Shown piece by piece: positions 11,435 through 20,953 of a stretch of DNA of 64,000 bases; the first letter of the stretch is position 1; every line of letters begins with the position of its first letter. The translations under genes and the position numbers were made by a program. The notes under the pieces were generated by a model. It worked only from the letters and a program-made list of their open reading frames with translations. It did not search any database and was not told the origin of the DNA. The DNA comes from Sphagnum magellanicum (taxonomy: Eukaryota > Streptophyta > Sphagnopsida > Sphagnales > Sphagnaceae). The stretch covers positions 2,666,001 through 2,730,000 of the forward strand of contig CM038910.1 of the NCBI GenBank assembly GCA_021904315.1. Direction: 5' to 3'.

Positions 11435-12689
11435 ATTCATAGAATTGCCGTGTAAAAAAATGATTGCCTTTGATTTCAATGATAACCTCCTGGCATTCAA
11501 GCTTCACCACAACGTCCCTGTAAAGAAGCTCATATTGTGTACTTGAGCTCTTGAAAGCTCTCTCTATCTGGATCCAGTCAAACTCAAAAGCTCAAGGGGA
11601 CCTCAAGGAAAGGACTAGAGGGTGTCTCATGAAGTGTTTCACAAAGTTACAATTTCAATCAACAAATGTGTCCAACAAATTTCACAAAGTGTCCAACAAG
11701 ATGGTTCCAGTTGTGGTTTTTGTAAATGAAAATGTTTATATTCCCTCATGAATATGGTTTTTGAACAGTTGTTTGACAACTGATTTTTTGTGGGTTCCAA
11801 ATTTAATTGTTAGTTAGTTTGATGAAGGTTTAATACTGGAAATGATTAAGATTATAATAAAAGTTGTTAAAGCATGATCAAGATTGACTCCTGGGCTGAT
11901 TAAGGTTGTTTTATAAGGGCACTGATCATTGATGAAGGTTACCTCTATTATAGCTTGATTTTAAGGTTTCCTAAAAGATGATGAAGGTTGGGTTTATGGT
12001 TTATTAGGGCTGATTAAAGTTCTTTCAGGACTGCTTAAGGTTGCTTCAAGGCTGATTTGACTATCTCAGTTCCACATTTATCCTATCCCAGAACTACTTG
12101 AAAACATGCCAAATTGATGGCTGCAATGAAGGAGCAAGAACTCAAGAGAGTTTTATGATGGTGCGATCGAATTGATCAATTGGTATTGGATCTGAATAAT
12201 GTCTGCACTATTTGCTTTGATTTTGGGAATTGGGAGTTCACTTACATTTTTACAAAAGGACTTCAGTTGAAAATAAGGTATTTTTATATTACTTTGGAGG
12301 TAGATTGGTGTGTCAATAGAAGGTCAATATGCATTCAGGCAAGAAGATTCTTGCCTGAATGCAAATAGTTCTGAAAGATCTGAGGTATCTAAGCCTACTC
12401 ATTTGTATAAGTGCATTCAAATACTGGCCATGGAAGGTTAGAAAAGCCAAATCTATTCTTGCAACAGGGCACCTGTCAAGCACTCTACCATGAGAGACAA
12501 AAGTATAGGCAATTTACTCATTGTTCAGGCATATTTTCACGTGGATGTTAGGAAGAAACAGTGCATTCTGGGTACTACAAGTAAAGCACTAAAAGCTCAC
12601 ACTGACTTTCTATTTCTGGGGTTCTACATGTATAATTCTTTTTCCTGTTGTTGTGATTGCAGTGCTATGTAGTGTTGCTGGAATGAACT
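11435..12689. other. Kinase 3' flank and degenerate tandem repeats
   Basis: No gene is seen. At about 11820-12060 the motif CTGATTAAGGTTG and variants (GATGAAGGTT, GATTTTAAGGTT, GCTTAAGGTTGC) recur roughly every 25-40 bases, which looks like a decayed tandem array. A near-palindrome lies at about 12335-12365 (GCATTCAGGCAAGAAG / CTTGCCTGAATGC). Confidence 0.5.
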
Positions 12690-12866
12690 TTCACAGAAAC
12701 ATCTGGTTGCATTGCAATATGGAAAATTGATACTCCAGATTTGAGGTTACTTACACTTCATGTCAGAAATTGATTTGTAGTATGATATTGATTTTCATAG
12801 AATCATCTGATTGCATTGCATCCAATGCTCCTGCACATTGGTACTCCAGATTTGAAGATAGCAACA
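12690..12866. repeat. Diverged copy of the 202-bp repeat at the window start
   Basis: Shares CATCTGATTGCATTGCATC, ATGCTC.TGCACATTG, GATTTGAAGATAGC and CAGAAATTGATTTGTA with the two copies at 7-404. It appears to hold parts of two successive units. Confidence 0.6.
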
Positions 12867-12977
12867 CTCAACCATTGCTTGTATTTTTTGAGTCTTTGGG
12901 ATGGGTAGGGGGAGCTGGGAAGGGAGGTCACTTGCATGGTTACAACAATGATGTCAGTTGAAAATAATGTGTCTTTT

Positions 12978-13045
12978 TAGTGGAGGTAGGCCTGAGGCCT
13001 CAAAACGCAATCTAAATTTTCAGGGCGCCACGTGGCATCAATTTT
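12978..13045 (+). repeat. 65-bp sequence shared with the element end at 18316
   Basis: Begins AGTGGAGGTAGGCCTGAGGC and matches 18316-18383 almost base for base, including GGGCGCCACGTGGCATCAA. The similarity starts abruptly at AGTGG in both places, which marks it as the terminus of a transposable element. Its partner end is not found downstream of this copy. Confidence 0.75.
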
Positions 13046-13562
13046 TTATTGTTCTACAATGTATGGTGATAGGGCAGGATATCCTATAGTTGATTTTGGT
13101 GGGTGGAAAAGAGGTGTTGGGCCAAATTGAATGGAAAATGAGGATTTTTTTTGCCTTGAGTGATGCTGACTTTAACCCTTAATATTATTGTGAATTGAAA
13201 GGCTAACATCAGCCCCATCATGTCAGTCTTCCAGCCAAGAATCATGCAATGCATGACTTTGTATGGGGGAAAAACAAAAGCCCCACAAGTTGTATTCCCA
13301 CATGTCGTAAATGTCCACAAGCGGGGACAGACTAAGCCCAGTGTAAATAAGGCTGAGAATCCCAAAATGAAGGCTGGCCATGGCAAGCGGTGGAAAATCT
13401 TGCCAATATTACATTGACCTGGTAAGTTAAGCCTGATGCCATAGGCTTTCCAGGAATAAGGGCTCAGAATAAAGGCCTGCACGGAGTGGAGCTATTGGGG
13501 TAAAGCTCACGGCAAAGAAAATACACATTTTTGCCGACAAGTCCCAAAAGTCTACAACTGGG
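13046..13562. repeat. Diverged tandem repeat that received the hAT element
   Basis: About 13310-13400 (TCCACAAGCGGGGACA...GAGAATCCCAAAATGAAGGC) resembles the sequence on either side of the hAT insertion read together (TCTACAACTGGGGGATAGCC, then CCATGGGCCC...GAGAATCCAAAAGCC). The hAT therefore landed inside the second unit of an older tandem pair. No gene is seen. Confidence 0.55.
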
Positions 13563-13570
13563 GGATAGCC

Positions 13571-16176
13571 CAGGCCTCATAAAAAGTGGTAAACTAAAAA
13601 TAGATACCACTTATACCACATTTAAGGTCGAATGTGAACCACTTTTAAGAAATCTTTGGGAGAACGTCCACATCTTATCTGGTGTCTATGTCTAAATCTG
13701 GCTCAACAGATTTGCATGCCAGATTTTGACGTTCTCCAACAGAATTATCTTTTAATTCATCTACCCGTCGCAGCACCAGGTTCAAATCAATTCTCCAACA
13801 GATTCATCTTTTATTTCACCAACCTGTCGCAGCGCCAGGTTTAAATCGATTGCTATTGACTCCATCGTTAGCTATGACGAAGTCACGCGGCAGCTGGCAG
13901 CTCTCCTACTGGCACAAGTACGCCTTGGAAGTGATTCGACAAGAAGGTGCGTGTGTCAAGGAGGCCCGCTGTAAATTCTACAAATACTTCGGCCGGCAGA
14001 TCCTCTTGAATAATCGCAAACGTGGCCCGCGTAGGATCGACCAGTTTCGCGCCGACCTCATGCTTAAGCACGTCGAAGGGCAGCACGCCGTCAAGTGGGC
14101 CGAGTACATCGCGTTGTTGTCCGGCGAGCAGGATTCGTTCTTCGACTTGGTGCAGTTCCGTGCTAACACCATGTATCAGTACATTGACATGGAAGGCGAC
14201 GAGATCAACCTGGTCATTTCTATCGAGATCGTCGATGTGATCATCGGCGAAATGTTGTTCCGCCCTGAAGACGAACTTGACGCCGCCGCCGCCAACGACG
14301 ACTTGCCTGGCGTCAGCAATCGTAACCAAAAGATCGAGAAGTTACGTTGTGGCGCGCTACAGTTGTTCAAGCTAAACGAGAACAACGACGAGTACACTGT
14401 TAACATCAAGAAAGTCGTGCGCTTCAAGCTCGCCATCCAACACGTGTCGTGTGACTTGTCGTTTCGGCAGGTCGCGACAACGATCGAACAAACCAAGAAC
14501 ACCTGCAAGATTGCCAAGCTCGGCGACCTCAATGACACGATTGTCGGGCAGTATGTGCGAATCTTGGTCGCCCACGCCCTGCAAGTCTTTAGCAACATCA
14601 TGGCGAGCGATGATTTGTGGGCGTTTGCATTGTCGTTTGATGGCAGCCAGCATCGCGGCACGATGTTCTTCGACGTCCACATCTGTGTCGGCGTGAACGA
14701 CGTCCTGTACAACTTGCACTTGATCGCCATGCCGTACTTCGACCACCACACGGCCGCCAACCAAGAAGCCATACTCATCCAACTGCTCGATGCGCTCTTC
14801 ACCGGGTGGACACGCAAACTGATTGGTGTCACGACGGACGGCGAGAAGACCAACATGGATCACCGCAACGACGTCCAAGTCCACATGGTGCGACGCGCCG
14901 AGTTCAAGGTCATTCAGATCTGGTGCGCACCTCACCAACTCGACCTGGTCATTCACGTGGTGGTCGACGAAGTCGATGGCGGCGCCTGGGTCAAGACCTG
15001 CTACACCTTGTCCACATACCTCTGCAAGCAGTCGAACTTGATCACCAATATGGGCGAGACGTGCCCGAAGAAGACGAACCTGTGGGTTGCGTTCGGGTTG
15101 GTGCTCAAGTTCTACATCACTCGAGCGCCGCGCATCATCGGGTTCCTCGACGAGCGCTTCGAGCAAGCCGGTAATGTCGCGCCGCCCATCCTAACGTCGT
15201 CCTGGTGGATGCAGACGTATGTGTTCGCCCCGGTCATCGCCATAATCAATGAGACAATCGTGAAGTTGCAAGCGTGCGATTTGGTGATCTGCCAGTAACG
15301 CGAGATGTTGGTGCTTCTCACCAACGACATTCGCGACATGTTCAAGGTGCGCCACATCGAAAATGAGGAGGACGGCGCCTTTGACGACCTATTGATCGCC
15401 GACTACGTGCGTAGGGACGATTCGTTCGTGCTACTGACGACGCTGCGTGAGTACGTCGACGACCTCGGCACGCGCGTGCAAGCGCATTGGCTGTTGATCG
15501 ACACCAATGAGAGGACGATCGTCCTGCGGACAATTGCCCACTTCGTGATCGACATATTGGACGGCATCGCCAAGGTCGAAGCTGAACGTGACCCAGCCAA
15601 TAACGCGGCCATCAACCTGGCGCCGCCTGTCATGCCGATGGACCTCATCAAGATGCGATCCTCGACGTTCATCTCCGAGGTGATTGAGCCGCGCATGGCA
15701 CAGCTATAGGCGACCACCTGGACCGACGACCAGAGCAACGCGATCGAGAACGATCATCGCGAGTAGCTCACGGCGTACCGCAGGGAGAACGGCATCGCAT
15801 CGATCATTGACCAGCACGATCACACGATGGCGTTCAACGAGGCGTGGGACTCGCTTGGTGGTGCGCGATTCCACCAGCTACGCCGAGCTGGCGACCATCT
15901 TCCTGAACTCGACGTCGGTCGAGTGTGACTTGTCCATCCTTAAATGGGAGCTCGATGAGTTTTACAAGAGTCTGCTGGACTTGTCCCTGGAGGGAATCTT
16001 TCAAGCGAAATAATTCGAGCTACTGGATCTCATCGGGCGCATTCTGACTAGCCTATCGCAATAAATTCCCCCTCATGAGCCGCCATATTTGGACGTACCA
16101 CTTTTAATAGGTCGATTTGTACCACTTTTAGCTTAAAAGTGCTAAAAGTGGTATCTACCACTTTTTATGAGGCCTA
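13571..16176 (+). mobile_element. hAT-superfamily DNA transposon, full-length with TIRs and TSD
   Basis: The ends are inverted repeats. The left starts CAGGCCTCATAAAAAGTGG and the right, reverse-complemented, starts TAGGCCTCATAAAAAGTGG; they match at 20 of 21 bases. The element is flanked by a perfect 8-bp target duplication GGATAGCC (13563-13570 and 16177-16184), the length expected for hAT. Subterminal ACCACTT/AAGTGGT motifs recur at both ends (about 13583-13650 and 16100-16166) and are likely transposase-binding sites. The interior is strongly GC-rich, unlike the AT-rich surroundings. Total length is 2606 bp. The transposase is broken, so this copy is non-autonomous now, though its ends look usable. 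Confidence 0.93.
13874..16013 (+). pseudogene. hAT transposase, disrupted by three stops and one frameshift
   Basis: The frame from the ATG at 13874 runs 474 codons to a TAA (15296-15298). It continues in frame to a TAG (15707-15709) and another TAG (15764-15766), then a one-base shift near 15850-15890 is needed to reach the C-terminal hATC dimerisation segment (TIFLNSTSVECDLSILKWEL) ending at 16013. The unbroken length would be about 710 residues, normal for hAT. Visible motifs are SFDGSQ (first Asp region), GVTTDGEKTNM (second Asp region) and the CAPHQLDLVI box (CxxH). All three stops can be explained by one C-to-T change in a CAA or CAG codon. Codons are strongly GC-ending, unlike host genes here. 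From memory, the DGSQ...CAPHQLDLV layout recalls hAT-like proteins of oomycetes; this is unverified. Confidence 0.88.
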
Positions 16177-16184
16177 GGATAGCC

Positions 16185-16750
16185 CCATGGGCCCAAGGTA
16201 GATATGAGGGTGAGAATCCAAAAGCCTTGAAATAAGGCAGGCAGAGACAAGGGGGGCAACTTTTCAACTTGTGTTTGGTGTGAAGAGTCGATGTTCATTG
16301 TTCACTTTCCCTTTGGACGATTTGAAATGTCTGTAATTTAATATTAATAGTTTGTTATGTATGTAATTATTTAAAGATTAACATTTATAATTTATTAAGT
16401 GATGAATTTTTGTAATTTGATAATTATTTGATGAATCATCATTAATTAATCATTATTTCAATTAATGTGCATGACTCAAAATTAATGAGGCAACAATGCA
16501 ACAAGGTACTGATATAAGTTTTTATTATGGTTTTGATTCATAATCAATACACTTGTGTAAAGCAAGTGTATGTTGTCTATGTGGAAAGCACCTCAAATCC
16601 ATCAATTTCCCTCCTAGAAATTGGGAGGGAAATTGTAAGTGTAAGAACTCTCCCACTATGGAATTGTAGGCATAAGAATTCTACCATTCATACATATTGC
16701 GATCTACATAGGCTTGGTACATGATAAATTTCGTCTCATGCTTTATGATA
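16185..16750. other. Intergenic AT-rich DNA
   Basis: The first 60 bases complete the tandem repeat unit split by the hAT. The rest (for example 16330-16470) is AT-rich with TTAATTAAT-like runs and no gene. Confidence 0.5.
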
Positions 16751-16859
16751 GGTAAAGCCCATGGGTGGGGGACATTCTCAAAATGTGAGGTCGGACTTGG
16801 TTGTCGCCTTGTCCTAGGCCCCTTATTTTGAGAATGCCCGCCACCCTATGGCTGTACCT
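16751..16859. repeat. Inverted-repeat MITE-like hairpin
   Basis: The left arm GGTAAAGCCCATGGGTGGGG, continuing into ACATTCTCAAAAT, pairs with the right arm ATTTTGAGAATGCCCGCCACCC...GGCTGTACC. It is related to the structure at 17334-17450. Confidence 0.7.
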
Positions 16860-17333
16860 TACACAGAATACCTTCAACTCATTGGAGACCTTATCAAGAG
16901 CCCAGAAGATGTAAAACTCTTAATCGATTTTGGTGTGATGAAAAAATGTTCTGGAAATTCACAAAACACTTTTAAAATGTGGAATAGGCTAAGCAGAGTT
17001 AACAAACCATATCCCTCTCATGGAGAAAACCAAGAGATTGTGTGTATCCAAACTTAATGTACTACCTCTAGGGCCCCTTCCACCTACGAATGCAGTGAGA
17101 TTGCAAGGGGCAAGCTGCCATTCCTCCAGGGGGTAAAGTGCTCTACTAGGGCTTGTTCCAGAGCTGTTCCCAACGTTGACAGACATCACAAGCATGTTCT
17201 CTCCACTATCAGTTCACATTACAACTGAAGCACAGAAGCTGGCTGTCTGTTCCCACATAGGAAGAAACATGAAAGGTGCCTGCATTGGACACCCAAACCC
17301 CTTACGTGTACAGTTGAGCCCCAATGTCAGGCA

Positions 17334-17450
17334 TACTCAAAATAAGGGCCTACGATGACAAGGTACAGCCCTTATTTTGAAAATCCACCCCCCACCCCCT
17401 CCCCCCTACCCCCACAACTTTGTGTGCCTTACCCACCATAAAGCACGAGG
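17334..17450. repeat. Related hairpin with C-rich arm
   Basis: CTCAAAATAAGGGC pairs with GCCCTTATTTTGAAAAT around a short loop. It is followed by a C-rich tract (CCACCCCCCACCCCCTCCCC) and GTGCCTTACCCACCATAAAGCAC, the last resembling the reverse complement of the flank of the 16751 hairpin. A shared CCTTATTTTGARAAT core makes these two one family. Confidence 0.55.
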
Positions 17451-18315
17451 TGAACATTATCATAAGCCTAAACATACATAGGTAATGAACAAAGTAGGAG
17501 TGGGATGGATCTTTCACTTACTCTTTAGGAGTGGTAGGGACCTTACCACATGTGAGTAGGCCTAAGATCCTTTGTGTTTTTTAATAGTAGGTGTAATATC
17601 CTTCCTCTTCTAAACGAGGGATATTCACAAATATAAAGCGCCCTCCATGTCCAATAGAAAATTTGTCTGAGTGCTTTATGCAAGAATATATGGAAAAACT
17701 AGGTTTGATAATGGATGCTAAGTTCAAAAAAGTTCAATAGATTCTGGAGGGTTGCGTACTCAGCACCAGTGGGTATGCTCTTAGGGTGTCCATGGGAGGT
17801 GGAGTCAATCCGATAAAGCCGACAGTTTTGGCTTTACTGTACATAAAATTCAGGAGGGATTATTATTATATTATTAATTTTTAGTATTTTTTCCTCCCTC
17901 AGGATGCCCTCCAGGGATCATGGAAAAAACCGACAAAATGGAAAGAAGGGGGGGGGGGAGATCTTTTTAAGAACCGAATGACCACTCCAAAAGCGGAGTG
18001 AGAAGTCTTCCCAGATACACCACAAATATATCTAGGGTTTTAAATAGCAAAATATATCACTGACTGAATTGTGCAGTGTGAAACTCCCCTAACATGCCTG
18101 AATTTTCTTAACATGCCGCAGCCCTGAACACACAATTTGCAGAATTGGCGGGATGTGACCACCCTATGGACGATATTTTTCTGCGCTTAATCCCCTCAAG
18201 CAGAGACACCCATGCTCAGAGCCTCCGAGGTGCCTATATAACCCAGCGTTCTCCTCTACCTCTCACAATCTTTTATGGAAGCAATAGCAAAAAGGCTATT
18301 CCAATCTAGATAGTC
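17451..18315. other. Intergenic DNA with a TATA-like site, no gene seen
   Basis: Contains an 11-base G run at 17948-17958 and a TATA-like CCTATATAACCC near 18232, but no coding region follows it; the 18316 element begins just downstream. No ORF of interest. Confidence 0.45.
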
Positions 18316-19497
18316 AGTGGAGGTAGGCCTGAGGCCTCAAAACGCAATCTAAATTTTCAGGGCGCCACGTGGCATCAACTTTTCACATATCACCAGCACT
18401 AGCCATTCCAAAAGCCATAGCCAGTCCAGGCATTGAGCAATCACAAGTCAATTTCTATAATTCTTAAATTAAGTCACACTCAATGATTCAAAATTATACT
18501 GTCCACTGGGCTGCAGTTGTAAGAATTCTTGGTTTTAGGTTAGGATTTGTTGGAAGGTTGTAAAAGCACATCTAAGATGAGTTTTGGACATTGAGAAAAC
18601 TGAAATCCACAAACAAATAAGGAATCATCCATAAGAAGATGTAGAAAAAATTGTGATCATCCCTCAGAAGATTTAGCCAATTCTAGCTATAATCCACACA
18701 TGAAGTACAGATCTTTAATCATCATTTCATAATTTGGGCTACACACTGGAAACCAAATATAGAAATCTGGTGAGCTTTGTTACTTTCACTTTTACTGATT
18801 GAAAACCTTGAAAAGCATGTAAATCTATATGATGAACCCTAGCATTGCAAGAAAGTGGAACTTCATGGTCGGACATGGCTCATCATCCTAGGATACTCAT
18901 CTGATGTGTCTTAAATCAAGTCACACTGGGTGATTCAAAATTATATATACTGTCCACTGAGCAGTTTATGGTACATTTTAAAAAAGTTTCTGAACTTCAG
19001 CACTGACCCTGTTTGCTTACTCCGCACGGAGAGACAGAGCACACATCCACCAGTGGAGTTTCCTCTGCAATCTCATAGATATAAATGCACCTCACTTGTC
19101 TTGGAATTGCAACCTGCTTGCCGGTTCTCACTATCAGCAATATTTATTTTGGAAAAAAACAAAGGTGAGCTAGAGTTGCACAAGAAGTCCAAGCTTGATG
19201 GACCATATAATTCATAGGGCTCTTGTGAAAATCCCCTCCAATCTCATTTGTATCATTGAATCCATCAGAGACGTGTCTTTGGACATCAGCTGCAGAAGGT
19301 GTCCAGGTGCTGGAGAAGACTTATGTATGCCAATGATTTTGCACCTGCTGCTGGCTCGTTTATCCCCCCCCCCCCCCCCCAATGTAGTAGGCTAAGTAGT
19401 AGACAACGTTTAGGTTAGTGCTGCAGGAGCAATACTACTCTAGTTCAGAGAGAGACGGATGTAGTCAATAAAAGACGGTGTTAGGCCTACCTCCACT
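18316..19497. mobile_element. Non-autonomous element with AGTGGAGGTAGGCCT inverted ends
   Basis: The left end AGTGGAGGTAGGCCT (18316) is matched by an inverted right end AGGCCTACCTCCACT (ending 19497). The 65 bp at the left end recur at 12978, showing it is a terminus. The inside (about 1.18 kb) has no transposase and only short ORFs; a 17-base C run sits at 19364-19380. No clear target duplication is visible (flanks GATAGTC and CCAGGTC). Superfamily unassigned. Confidence 0.55.
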
Positions 19498-20953
19498 CCA
19501 GGTCCCAGAAGGGACCAACTAGTTATTAGTTTGTGGCCTTAAAAAAAATCTTGAAAATATTTATAAAATAGTCAAGACATTTAAAAATATTATGATCAAT
19601 GTTTTCTATTTTCATTTATGAACAAGTTTAGATATTATTCATTGTTAAAATTATCATATTTGGAAACAAGCACTTGAGGGTAAGTTGGTTTGCTTAGTAT
19701 GAATTTTGATGAGAACCAACTAAATATCCTATACCCTTATATTAACTTTCTAAATACATGTTAACCATGTTAGTCTAGTATCACTTTGGAAATAACTAAT
19801 ATTCTACCTATCTTTAGTTGTGAAGATCTATGTTTCAAGTTGGTGGGTTACTTTTAAACCCAAAAACCCCTTTTGTCACTGTTGATGAGAAAATCAGAGC
19901 CCACCAAAAAAAATCTGTACCTTAAAACCTACCTTGACATTTACAAGGTGATTTCTAGGTTGGAATAACCAGCCAGAGTGAACCAGGCCTCTTGACTGCA
20001 CCAAATGGGAATGTATGTGGTTGGATGGCCACCTATTTTTCATTGGTAAGACATTATGCTAAGGACAAAAAGCATAGTTTGATTTTTCTTTTTTTCTTTT
20101 TTGGCTCAGACCTACTCTAGAAACCTTTTTATCTCTTTTGTTGGGCTCTGCCTCCACAGGGACAGGGACTATCGCATCGGATCCAACTTTTGGAAGTTTT
20201 ACCTTATTAGAACCAATTTCACATAAGATGAACCAGTTTCTTTGGTGAAAGTGTTTAGACTGTTTAGATTGGAACAGATTTTTTGGGTGTTCAGAGTGTG
20301 GACACAGTAGTAAGATGTACAACATCTTATCTATTGCCAGGGCCAGCGTGTTTGCGATGCCTTGTTTCCAAATCCAGCTGCACCTACTTACCTATCACCT
20401 TGCTCCTACCTACAAACTAACACACTCACCACCCTAGCTTACTTTTTAAGCTATTGACCTACTTTTATTTGCCTCCCAACCTACTTACCTACCTAGTTAA
20501 AAGACTCACCAAGGTCACAATGTTGTTGGATGAGTGTACTGTAATACACATCACATTAATATTTTATCCAGCCCCCTACCTACCCACCAAGATCATGATG
20601 CCACCAGCAACAAATGAGAATATTTTGTATGCATTGCATAGTCGTCAACCCCCTCCCTCCCCCCAAGCTTCATTTAATGAAACCCCCCTTTTTTCCCTTT
20701 ATGAAAATATTCACATAAATGTTGCATGTAATAGACCAATCTGTGATGGGGACTTAAATGATACGAATGTACCACATTTTGCACAATACTTTTGTATGAG
20801 CCCATGATGACATGGGGCACCTACTATGCAACTGTCTCACAAAAATCCAATAAAAGATCGATGGTTGGAACCATTGTAGGGGAGACAAAAAGGGAAGGTC
20901 AAAGAAAGGCCAAAAGATGCACATGCCGCAAGAACAAAATAAAAGGGAAAAAG
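19498..20953. other. Intergenic DNA with a TACCTA-rich tract
   Basis: No recognisable gene. At 20385-20500 CCTAC/TACCTA motifs are dense (CACCTACTTACCTATCACCT and similar), resembling clusters at 7385-7440, 48411-48600 and 60998-61100. A minus-strand open frame at 20059-20325 has a Lys/Arg-rich tail but no domain that I know. Confidence 0.45.

Noticed and set aside
12462..12510. tRNA-like A-box on the minus strand (GGTAGAGTGCTTG)
   Set aside because: No B-box, cloverleaf or CCA-side stem could be drawn; at most a relic.
13883..14329. 148-codon minus-strand ORF in the hAT region
   Set aside because: Antisense shadow of the N-terminal part of the transposase.
14372..15166. 264-codon minus-strand ORF within the hAT region
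   Set aside because: It is antisense to the transposase frame. The high GC content removes stops on the other strand; there is no recognisable domain.
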